A stretch of 64,000 nucleotides of DNA. Source: Chrysomallon squamiferum. Lineage: Eukaryota; Mollusca; Gastropoda; Neomphalida; Peltospiridae. Within the stretch, counting starts at the first letter, position 1; every line of letters begins with the position of its first letter. The notes below the pieces were generated by a model. It was not told where the DNA came from. It saw nothing but the letters and a program-made list of their open reading frames with translations, and made no database searches. Shown piece by piece: positions 13,571 through 36,855 of this stretch. The DNA lies in contig CM022671.1 of the NCBI GenBank assembly GCA_012295275.1, positions 3,785,065-3,849,064 on the forward strand, read 5' to 3'. A program made the translations under genes and the position numbers.

Positions 13571-13667
13571 GACGAATACTTTTTTTTGAAAAAAGTGAGA
13601 TTTTGATGTACAAAATGATGCCAACAGAGCAGCAGTATTTGTAAATATCTGTTTGTGAGATGCTGTC

Positions 13668-13673
13668 AATAAA
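13668..13673 (+). terminator. Polyadenylation signal AATAAA for the HCFC1R1-like gene
   Basis: Canonical AATAAA about 900 bases after the stop codon, followed by TGTTTTCTT-type U/GU-rich sequence. Confidence 0.55.
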
Positions 13674-13695
13674 ATGTTTTCTTAAATGTTTACAA

Positions 13696-15332
13696 TTTTA
13701 TCTTTGTTTATTTAATTTGATCGTTTTGAATTTCAGTCAGTAAAATTTACATTGTTTTAAAGGTAACGATTTGTAAATCTTCAGTGAGTTAACATTTTTA
13801 AATGTTTAAATTTATCTGACTAATTTTGAACTCACCAAAATTCAGTTTAATATTAAATTTACAGATTTTCAGTAAGTTAATATTTAACAATTTTGAAATC
13901 ATGGCAATAAAATTTACATTTTAAATTCATTGGTTTTCAGTAATACTAAATGTTTATTTAACTAATTTTAAATCACAGCAGTAAAATTTACATTATTTTG
14001 AATTTCTAGATTTTAAATTCATTAATAATACTAAGTTTCTTGATTTATTTATTTACCTCATTTTGGATATTACGAATGAAACATTTTAAATTTGTTGATT
14101 CTAGGTAAATTTAAATCTCCATCTTCTTCATACTTATAAACAACAAGAGCAAATGTTTTGTTGAGATTGTCGTCAACAAAATGGCAATAGACTTAGCATT
14201 ACAACACATTTTGTATAGTACAAATCAGATTCCGGTTGCTTTACTCATTGTAATGCACCTTTTATTTTTATCAGAAAAGATGTTTTTATTTTAAATGAAT
14301 AATTTGTTTTAAACATTTAATATTTTGTCTACAAACTACATTAAGATTGAGTCATTAAGATTTTTCAAATAATATTCAAAAAATAATAATAATAATAATC
14401 ATAATAATAAAAGAAAAATTACTAAGAAAAATAACAAACCAAAGTAGAGAGTGCATGTGTGCATAATAAGATGATGAAAACAATTATTACATAACCACAC
14501 ACACACACACACACACACACTATGCATGTATGCAGATGCACAGGCACACACACACGCATGCACACATATATACACAGACATGTATATTCAATTTTTGTAA
14601 AACCAAAATAGAAGAATCCATAAAATTCTTACCAGCTTGGTTAATAATTTCACAGACAGAACTGCTGATTATCTGCCAAAACACAACATCTGTGTTGGCT
14701 GGCAGTAAATTTGTTTTGTTAATAGCAAAACAACGAAGGTTTAAATGGTCAATTGTTTTATTGTCTTGAAAAACTAATTTTCTTCTTTTTCTTTTTTTTC
14801 CTTTTTTTTTTTTTTGAAACAGAGCCAGTACTTTGATTAATAATTCATTAATTATTAACCATTATTTTAATTAAAAAAAATAATAATAAAATTCCTCTGA
14901 TTCTATAAACCCTAAATATAATAAATGATAAATGTGAGGTTTATTTTAAATATAAATAAAATGTATATTGTGTACTGGGTTTATGTATGTTACCTTCTGC
15001 TGTGTATGTTGTGTGTTGTAAGTATGTACATATGCACACTCATATTATTATTAAACAATTTCAAATGTTGTTGTTTTTTGTTGTTTTTTCAGTATCAGAA
15101 TTGTATAACAGATTACATAAATTTCACACTGGTATATAATTTTAACCAACAGAAGAAAAATAATATTAATGGATATACAAACAAACACCCGACAATTAGA
15201 TTAATAGAAACAACAATGACAATAACAATTTTAAAAATCTGATTCTCAACAAGATGAAAGTAAATTTTACTATCTTGACACTTTACACATTACATATTTA
15301 CTCTCTTGTTCACACAATACATCTTTATCAGC
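13696..15332. other. Convergent intergenic region between the HCFC1R1-like gene and VPS53
   Basis: AT-rich with a CA microsatellite at 14496-14520. Between about 13730 and 14100 there are several short related phrases of the type CAGTAAAATTTACATT, giving a loosely repetitive texture. No coding exon is supported. Confidence 0.55.
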
Positions 15333-15338
15333 TTTATT
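15333..15338 (-). terminator. Candidate polyadenylation signal for VPS53
   Basis: TTTATT on the plus strand reads AATAAA on the minus strand, about 200 bases beyond the VPS53 stop codon. Other A-rich variants are nearby, so the choice is tentative. Confidence 0.35.
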
Positions 15339-15540
15339 CATACAAATTTGTATCAACTTTTTTCACATCATACATTTTCTGTCTTTTCTTTTATACACTA
15401 AAGTTCACTAAATTGCATTTTTTGACAACAAAAATTATACTGCCTGACTTGGTCACATTGTAAATTTAGTCTTTTGACTAAACTTTCAAATCAAAACGTT
15501 ACTCTATTTTTTTTCAACAATATAATTTTAATGTGTTTTA

Positions 15541-26847
<11,307 letters not shown>

Positions 26848-27441
26848 CGTTCCTTTTCCTTGTAACTTCCGTCATCTGATGACGAGCACCAGATTATTAT
26901 TTACTTTTAAAACCCAGCCATACACTTAAAGTTTGGAATTAAATCATAAAGAAAAAAACTTCGAGAAAAAAACAAATAATATTCTAGATAAAGCAAATTA
27001 TTAAGTTATCCATTATGATTATGCAGTGTATCAAAATAATATTATTTACCAAAGGATGCAGAGAAATTCTCAGTATAACTATAAGTCTATAAAAATAATT
27101 GAAGATAATATAGATCTTGTGATCAATCACAGAGTCCTATCACCAAATGAGGGCAAACACTTAAAACAACTAACTTCCAGTTAATTTATGATTATCAAAA
27201 GTGTGAAAAGTATCTGTAATAGAAAACCGAAGAATAGGGAACGAAATGTTCCGAAAAATACCGAGATGTTCCGATCAGTTTGTTTAAACGTTACTACGCA
27301 TCGACCATCCTCCCATCATAACTTTATAACGTGTTACAAAGCGTAAAGCAATAGAATGAAATAGAGTATGAAAATATATTTAAAATATCTGTTATAAATT
27401 AATTCGAAAATATAAAAATCCTTTTCGCTTCAAAGTTAAAA

Positions 27442-27481
<40 letters not shown>

Positions 27482-27534
27482 CAGTTGTCTATTTTGATAT
27501 CTAAAGTTATAAATACAAATTATATCTTAGGAAC

Positions 27535-27543
27535 TATATAAAG
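27535..27543 (+). promoter_or_regulatory. TATA-box-like element upstream of DHX37
   Basis: TATATAAAG lies about 120 bases before the DHX37 ATG, in an otherwise housekeeping-style divergent promoter. If used, transcription would start near 27565-27572 with a leader of about 95 nt. The AT-rich background makes chance occurrence possible. Confidence 0.4.
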
Positions 27544-27577
27544 GAAGACAATCCGCAGACAGTTGTTAGGTTCTACC

Positions 27578-27601
27578 ATGTGCTTTGGTGATGTTGATTA
27601 A
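27578..27601 (+). other. Possible upstream ORF in the DHX37 leader
   Basis: ATG in good context (ACCATGT) opens a 7-codon frame, MCFGDVD, ending TAA at 27599. A second short frame starts with ATG at about 27628 and ends before the main ATG at 27662. Whether they are in the mRNA depends on the true start site. Confidence 0.3.
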
Positions 27602-27661
27602 ATTGTAAATAAAATATTTACATAATCATGTTCATATGTTGTGTTGTTTTAAAAGATTAAC

Positions 27662-28108
27662 ATGGGCAAAAATAAACGAGGTTATAACTGGAAGGCGAGA
27701 CAACAAAGTCAAACTGTTGTCGACCATTCAGATGAAAAAAAGGTGATGATAAACGATTTATTAAAATAAAAAGAATTAAAATATATTAATTATTATAGAA
27801 CAAAATCACAAACCACAAACTGACAAAGTGAAAGTACCAAAATTTAATAACATAATACAGTAATAAAGTCCAAAAGTGTCGTATAAAATTGTGGAAACTT
27901 TAAAAAAAAATTATTATTATTTTTAATTTACAGATTAATGTTATGAGATAAAAAGAAACAACTGGGTTCATGCATTTCATGATTCAGATGTTGCTAGAAT
28001 ATGATTATTATATATTAATTACAATTTTTCGAAAAGTTTAAATTTTAATTTTTAGCTTATCTACATCATGTGATACACACACATGTATAAATAAATAAAT
28101 AAATAAAT

Positions 28109-28173
<65 letters not shown>

Positions 28174-29328
28174 ATATATTATACAATTATTTGTTTTCTT
28201 TCTCTTATACTTATACAATCATTATTTAACTATCAGAAATGTTGAACCCTCGTAGTAATAATCATTATAAAACTATTAATGTGTTGAGACTGAAATATAC
28301 CAGATGCTGTAATGTAATAAGTAATATAATAAGTTAATACAAGATTTATTCTCATATTTTTAATTTTATTATTATTATTCTTTTTTTTTTAGATTAAACT
28401 TGATGCAGCATGTCTTGTATCTAAAACAGTGGCACCAGGCTATGATGAAAGCAACAGTCTTGTGTTGCCATCAAAGAAACGAAAAACGGAGAAGAAAAAA
28501 GAAGTAGTTCACAGGGTGAAAAAACTTAGCAAAAAGGAGCGAAAGGCTTTGCAGAATGTTCTAGAGAGAAAGGAAAAGAAAAACAAGGTAATGAATCGTT
28601 TTTGATTAATGCTTAGTTAGAACAGGTATTTCAGGTAAACAACAGTCAGAAGGTACTTATCAGTGACAATACTGGTAATTATTAAATGTTTTCTAAGTTG
28701 CTTTTAATCAAAGGATACATTTTTTTATGGGTATTCAATTTCAAGAAGAAGAAAAATACTACGTATAACGATGAAATTTAATGGGTTTCTCATCTCAGTA
28801 AATGTAATAATTAAATCATGAAACATTCACTTGCCAAGTTACTAACCAATGGGAGATTGTCTGTTGCAAATACTTATAATTTAATGCTTGTATGTTATAC
28901 ATTTTTATTTGATTTTTTTTTTAAATATACATTTAATACTTTAATATTATTCATTTTCATTTAATTTTTATATTATATAATTTTCATTTGATTTTTATTT
29001 AAAGCTTTTATATTAAACATTTTTATTTAGTTTTTATGTTACACATTTGTGTTTACGTTTTACAGAGAGCAGAAATTCTGGAATCTCTCACTGAAGTGCA
29101 GGCTTCTGCAGAAGAGATGAGATTGTTTACAAGTATAGCTGAGATGCACTCCCAGAAATATAAACAGTCAGTAAAATTCAGTTTTCATAGCAGCCTGACT
29201 TCATTTTGTTTATGCATATTAAGTGTCAGAAGTGAGATTCAGTAATGATAGTAAATGGAAACATGAGATATATTTAAAATTAACAACAGTGTATTTTATT
29301 TATTTATTTATTAATATTATTTTTATTA

Positions 29329-29360
<32 letters not shown>

Positions 29361-29822
29361 TACTATAGGAATAACAGGCTTTGATAAAGCAGTTATTTTA
29401 TTATTTATAAAAGTTTAAATCATATTAAAAAAACAACAATCCCAAAACAACTAAAATATAACAGATAAAACAGTTATTTTATTTTTACCTTATAAGAGTA
29501 GTAAAACAGTTATAAAAATAAGTTAATAACTGAGTTTTCATGTGTCTCTAAGATAAAATATGAAATTGAGATATCTGTTGATAAATCAACTGAGAGGCAC
29601 CAACTGAAAAATGATATCATTTCCTAAAGGGGCTTAAACCTGTATTTTTATTATTATCATTACTACTGCTACCATTGTTATTGTTATTATTGTTATTATC
29701 ATCATTTTTATTAGTATTGTTATTGCTACTATTATTGTTATTACTTTTGTTATTGTAATGTATTGTAATTATTATTATTGTTATTGTTATCATTACTATT
29801 ATTACTCTGAGTATTGTTATCA

Positions 29823-29884
<62 letters not shown>

Positions 29885-30394
29885 GATCATTATATTTATT
29901 TTAAAATTTTATTTTTAGCAAACTGGAGATTGAAACAACTCCAATGGGGGAAGTGAAGGTAAATGCTATATCAGGAAGCAAGAAGAAAACAAAAGAACAA
30001 AACAAAGAAGAGACAGAGGGAAACAAATCAGACGGCAATGAATCAGAAAGTTCCATCAACACATCTGACATGTCAACTGATGAAGAAACTGAAGAACAGA
30101 CTACAGACAGTGTTCAGAATATGTCACAGCTAAGTAACAGCACTGATGAAAAAGTGCAGACTGATTTAACTAAAACAAATGAGGAGGAAAAGTGTGACAG
30201 TACTGATGATAAAAATGTTCAAAACAAAGTTACAGAGAAAGCGAAAGAAACAGAGGAGAACAATGTCAGTAAAGAACCAGCATTTTTTGTTCCTGTGTCG
30301 CGATCTGCAAAAGTACAGGTGATTAATTAAAACAAATAAGTTTTAAATGAATGTAATGGTGGGCAGCAATTTGTTTCTAATGATTATGTAATAG

Positions 30395-30431
<37 letters not shown>

Positions 30432-32043
30432 GAGAGAGAGAGAGTGAGAGATAATGAATTAGTATTATCTGTTTTTGTTTCTAACAATGTATCAGCTAAA
30501 AATCACACTTCTGCACAGTTCTTTTATTATTATTTTTTTACACACAGTCATTGCACATTATAAATTTAAAAAATAATAATAACTAATTTAAGAAATTGAT
30601 TAGTAGCTACCCTTTTCCCCATTTACTGCATTTGACTTCATTTCTTAAAAATAAGTGTTAATAAAATAAAATAGACACACAAAATGCACAAAGTAAACAA
30701 TAACAAAGATTATGTATATCTGTTTTTCTAGGAGGCCAGATTGAAATTGCCAATACTGGCAGAAGAACAAGTTGTCATGGAAGCCATTAACGAAAACCCA
30801 GTTGTCATTATTTGTGGTGAGACAGGATCAGGAAAGACAACTCAGGTTCCTCAGTTTCTCTATGAAGCAGGCTATGCTCAGTAAGTACACACTTTTGTTG
30901 TTTGTCAAGGAATTACTTACAAATGTGCATTTAGTTTGCCTGTTCATGTTTATGTAGCATTTGCCATGAACTTAAAATGTTTAATACTGGAATCAATTTG
31001 AAGAGCACTTGCATTGGTATAAGCAAATACACAAAATTTATTTTGTATGCAATTAAGTGTTTTATTTGTATTCTTGATGAAAACTTTCAACGTTATTATT
31101 AGTAAAGTTTGAGTTTTGTAACAGTATCAGCATGTTTACTTTGAAGTACAAAAAGCCTTAAGTTTTTTGTATTTCAAAATAAGCATGCTGATACTGTATT
31201 TTTGACAGTATAACAGTTTTGATGTTGATTCATTTTCTTAATTACCTTGATAATTAATGATAGTCTGCTTCTGTGTTTACACACTGTTTTGAAGACCATT
31301 GCTGTATATTTTTCATTCTGTCTGAAAAAGTGCTTATTTATTTAGCCTTTTATGTTTTCAGATATGGAATGTAATTTGCAAGTTATTATATACATTTCTT
31401 TGTTCCTAGCAAAGGAGCCATTATTGGAATTACTGAACCAAGAAGAGTGGCAGCAATCAGCATGTCAAAAAGAGTTGCCATGGAGATGAATTTATCAACA
31501 AAGTGAGTTCTTTACTCCGAGAAAAAAATATTTAATCATAAAATTATAAAATTTTCACATAATTGTTTTACTGATACTTGGGTCATTCACCTTTTCTAAC
31601 AACAAAATGGAAGAAATCTTTAAGCTCATGAGAAGCATGAATGCTGTTCTGTTTTTTATCTTTTATTATTACATGAAATAAAATAAAAATTAAAAAAATA
31701 TATATTACCATATTTATGGACTAACTATTAGCTTGTCAAAGGGTTTGTATCTTTGAGTATCAGTGCATTTTTTATTAACCCGTACACTCATTTTATACAG
31801 TTTAATAGCCAGCATGTTTTTTGTTCTGTGGTGTATTTAAAACATTAATTATTTCATTAGAATCAGTGTGTTCATTACTTACTCTTCATGTAATCTTATT
31901 CTTATAATTTCTTCAGAGTAGTTTCATACCAGATCAGATATGAAGGAAACACAACTGATGACACAAAAATTAGGTTTCAAACTGATGGTGTTCTGCTCAA
32001 AGAAGTTCAGAAGGTTATTTCATTTTCAGAATATTTTGTTCGT

Positions 32044-32075
<32 letters not shown>

Positions 32076-32155
32076 ATATTCTGAAATTGTTGTTAAGTGA
32101 TTGGCAGGTAATATTGTCTTTGAAATAAAAACAACCAAACAAATAAAAATATCTA

Positions 32156-32201
<46 letters not shown>

Positions 32202-33718
32202 CTAGAAAAACAAAGCACATTTCTGTTTTACTTATAATAATAATGTATTATTTTTCACCAAGATAACAGGAAAAAAAAAAAAAACCCAGATAATCAGCTA
32301 ATATTAGTATTACTAATATCTGATTTTTCTCCAGATATTAATTCATCTGGTGAAGGGTATGAAAATTAATAATAATGTGTAATTTTTCTCTTAATTTTAA
32401 TTTAAATATACAAGGAAATAAAACTAATAATAATGTGTAAGTTTTCTCCAGGTTTTAGTTCAAATATGTAAAAATATAAATAATGATAACTATGCTATTT
32501 TTCTCCACGTTTTGGAGAGTATGTAAAGTAATAATAATTCATAATTTTCCTCCTGGTTTCAATTCAGATAAGAAACAAATATAATATATTATTCAGAATT
32601 AATTCAGCTATGGTGTGTGACATAAATAATCTGTTATTTTTTAGGACTTTCTGTTGACAAAGTACAGTGTGATAATCATAGACGAGGCTCATGAACGCAG
32701 CGTCTACACAGACATTCTCATTGGTTTACTCTCACGAATTGTTCCTCTCAGACACAAGGTAAAGTATTTACATTTACACACAGAAAGTATTTACATTTAC
32801 ACACAGAAAGTATTTATTATATTTACACACAAAAAGTATTTATTTATATTTATAACTAGTATTTATTTACATTTATAACAAAAAGTATTTATTTAAATTT
32901 ATAACAAAAAGTATTTATATTTACGCATTGAAAGTATTTGTTATATTTACACATAAAAAGTATTTATTTACATTTACACATTATTTTTGTGCTGGGGTGT
33001 AGTTAAACAAAAAAAACATTGCATACATTTAACAAGTTTACCCTTTATGTTGACAAATGATCTGATATTATTAAAGTTTGATATAGTTCTCTCTACATTT
33101 TAATCAGTTGGTGATGTGTGACATCTATTTTATATATGCTCTTCAAATGATTTATTTAAATTAAATTTTAAATTTATGAAGATTATTGAACTCTGACACA
33201 TTTAACTCTGTATCATAACCAGTAGTTGAAATATTTAACTTTATATGATAAGCAATAATTGAAACATATTTTCCATTTCTTTATTTTTATTTTTAATTTA
33301 TATTGTATTGTCTTGTATTGAATTGTATTGTTCTATTTCTTAAATTTGTTTTTAATTTTTAAATTTTGTTTTCATATATGAAAAGGTTAATATCTATTTT
33401 GTCTACATATTAATAATATGTCTTTCACTGAAATATGTACCATGGAAAATAACTAATTTTAAACTGGAACAACAAATGAATTTAACTGTGAGTTGAACAC
33501 ACAAAGCATGTTTCTGAAATATCAAATATTTCAGTACATTAATAATAGAATATTATTGTTGGAGGAAAAATGTTATGTTTGTGTCTTCTATTTCAGAGAG
33601 GAAACCCACTAAAACTGATTATAATGTCTGCTACTTTGAGGGTTGAGGATTTTACAGAAAATAAACGACTTTTTAAAATCACACCACCTGTAATCAAGGT
33701 AGATATGTTTAAATCATC

Positions 33719-33794
<76 letters not shown>

Positions 33795-35660
33795 GAATAA
33801 TAATCAGGAGAAGAACAGAAGGAAAACAAATTATTATTATTATTACCATCATCAACATTATCATGACCATATAATGAATGTCAAGCATATTTTCACTAAG
33901 ACAGGAAATTTATTCAACATAAATAATCTGTAGTTTAAATATCAAATATTTTATTTTTCTTAAAAAGCTTGCCAAATATTAAAAGTCATATAATGCACAT
34001 GAAGAGAAAATAGTGAAATAATTAAACATTTTCCTTCAGATTGATTCTCGTCAGTTTCCAGTGACAATTCACTTCAACAAAAAAACTCCAGTAGATGATT
34101 ATCTGTCTGACACTTACAAAAAGGTTTGTCTATCTGTCTGTCTGTCTGTCTGTGCGTCTATGTGTCTATCATATAAAAAACCCAATAATCAACCAAGTGC
34201 AGGGATGCATAAATATGTGAATAAATAAATAAATACATATGGATAGTTTGATTCAAAATTAATAATCTTGATTATTTATATAATAATAACTACTAAAAAA
34301 ATAATAATAATACATTTTGGTTTCAGGGGTACTTGTTTATAATCCAGCAGTTTTCATTTGGACAAGTTATTATGAACTGATACTTTTAAATACTTTTACT
34401 TGCTAAATAAATTTTTATTATTTTTAATTAGTGTCTGTTACATGTCAAAGTTTTTCAGTACTCCAGACAAAAAATTAATTAATTAATTTATTTATTTATT
34501 GATGTATTTTATTTTTATTAATATATATATATATTTTTTTTAAAGATTTGTAAGATTCACAGACAACTGCCAGAAGGAGGGATTCTTGTGTTTGTCACAG
34601 GACAACAGGAAGTACACACCTTAATCAGAAAACTGAAACGAACATTTCCATACAAACCAGGCACAGGTTTGATTTTTACCACAAAAAATAAATAAATAAA
34701 CATTGAAATTTTACTTCTAATGATTCTCTACAATTTGAAATATATTAATGATGTTAAAATTTTTTTTTTTTTTTCATCATAGTTAATTGTATTAATTTAA
34801 ATATGTGTCAGAATTAGAGTGCCATCTACAGTTTTTCTAACCATTTTGGCCAATATTATTCTTATGCTTAACCAATGGAACATTAATTTTGTGAAAATTT
34901 AATTTTTAAGAATTGTGATCCCAAATACATTTATAACAGAATGGTAAAAAAAACTTTTTGCTTTATTGTTTTGTTGTTGATTTATTATTTTTAATTAATT
35001 TTTTATATAATTTTTATTATTTTTTATTTCTACATTATACATTTTGTAATAAATTGGAATAATTGTTGATTTCTACAGTTACATTTTGTTTTACTTTTTT
35101 TGTATCTGAAGATCATTTAAAATGAGAATATTTTTATTTATTTAAATTAGTACGTTGGTTTTGTTGGGACTTTTTGGTGGGGAAGATGGTTAATTCTGCA
35201 AATAAGTAGTTTTTAGCACCAGTTTTATTCTTACTTTGATAAAAAAATAAAAAATCATTTTGCAGTTTCTGAAAGTAAACCCAAAACTGAATCGAGAAGA
35301 AAGAAGAAGAAAAAAACTGAAACAACAGAACTTCCTAAAGTTAATCTCAATAAGTATGTTATCAGTTTTACATCTCTGCTAAATATGTAGCTAATTAATA
35401 GGTGTAATTATTCATATTTTATCAAGAACAACAGTTTGTTTTGATGTTGTGGTCTGAGACACTATTTAGAATCATAACAAAACTGGCCGATGCATTGCTT
35501 ATGTTCCTTTTTTTATGTGCCAGTAGCAAACGTTATTACATTTAGTTGCTTTTAGTTGTGTAAATTATGCAGGTATGTTAAAACATTTTTATTTCCTGAA
35601 GATTATATGTAGTTTGAGCTGTTTTTGTGTTCTAATAAGTATTATTGTGAATTTATGTAT

Positions 35661-35695
<35 letters not shown>

Positions 35696-36789
35696 TTATG
35701 CTGGTGATTATCTATAGCTATAGCTATCATTGTAATATTGTGGATATTCTGATATAGCTATATTATTTATTTGTTTGTTTGTTTACTAAATAAATGATAG
35801 CAACAATGATAACAATATCATATTCAAAAGAAAGAAAAAAACAAATTATAAAAATAAAATAAATATTTTTTGAAAAATTGTACCTATATAAATAAACAAA
35901 TAATTATGTATACTAATGTTAAAATATTTTCAGATTCTTGTAGTCAACTAACTATAAAATGGTCACAAATTAATTTATTTCTTCTGTTTTATTTAAAAAA
36001 ATATTATTTTAATACTTTTTTATTGTAGTTATTCTGCACAACCTCTTGATGAAGAAGCAGATTTGGATTTAGATGATAATTCTGATGATGATAATCCATT
36101 TAAATTTCAATTCAGATGATGAACAGGCTGAGGTAATTCTTTTACATTTTAATTACAGGGTTAAAGTTTAAATAGTTATTAAACAGATAATTTCAAAAAC
36201 TTCATATAATGTAAATTTCCACCTGATATAATATGTGTACTTGAAAGAGATTGCATCATTTGTCTGTTCTTAAAATTTAAGTAGCATAAAAATAATTAAT
36301 TAAAGCATTTTTGGTATATTTCTGATGATTGTTGTTGTTATTTTGACACATATTGTTTGTTAATAATAAATTTAATGAAGTAAAAGGGTGTTTTTTTTGT
36401 TCTATTTAGAATGATGAAAACAGTACATGTGACTCAGAAAACCCACTTTACGTTCTTCCACTGTATTCACTTCTCTCTAGTGAAAAACAAACAAAGGTGA
36501 GAAATTTTTATTAACTTTTCTTTTCATTTCTGATGTTGATACTGCTTGACAAACCATCATGTTTCTATTTTATTTATTTTCAAGTACAAGTATTTTAATA
36601 TGTACAAGTTCTTAATTTATCACCATTTGTCCGTCAAACTTTATTTTTGAGCAGATCGCAATTCAGTAGTATTATATTGGTCTGTGAAGCACAGTTTGTC
36701 ACAGTCTTTCTTGTTGATACTTCAGACTATTTTCCAACCCAGAGCTCTGCAAATATTTTTATTAAAGGACATTGTTATTGGTTTTTTGT

Positions 36790-36855
<66 letters not shown>

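Larger units (their letters stand above)
12761..13695 (+). other. 3' untranslated region of the HCFC1R1-like gene
   Basis: This follows the TGA at 12758-12760. The best polyadenylation signal is AATAAA at 13668-13673, followed by T/GT-rich sequence. It contains a 30-base poly-T tract (about 12901-12930) and a perfect tandem duplication (separate entry). The end of the transcript is inferred from the signal only. Confidence 0.6.
26848..27661. promoter_or_regulatory. Divergent promoter region between VPS53 (-) and DHX37 (+)
   Basis: Only 814 bp separate the two start codons, so both genes probably start from this interval. On the VPS53 side an ETS-type ACGGAAGT (minus strand; 26865-26872 as ACTTCCGT) lies about 20 bases upstream of the ATG. 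The motif TGTTCCGA occurs twice at about 27248-27274 in related contexts. On the DHX37 side there is a TATA-like element. An AT run lies at 27451-27480. Transcription start sites are not determined. Confidence 0.6.
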
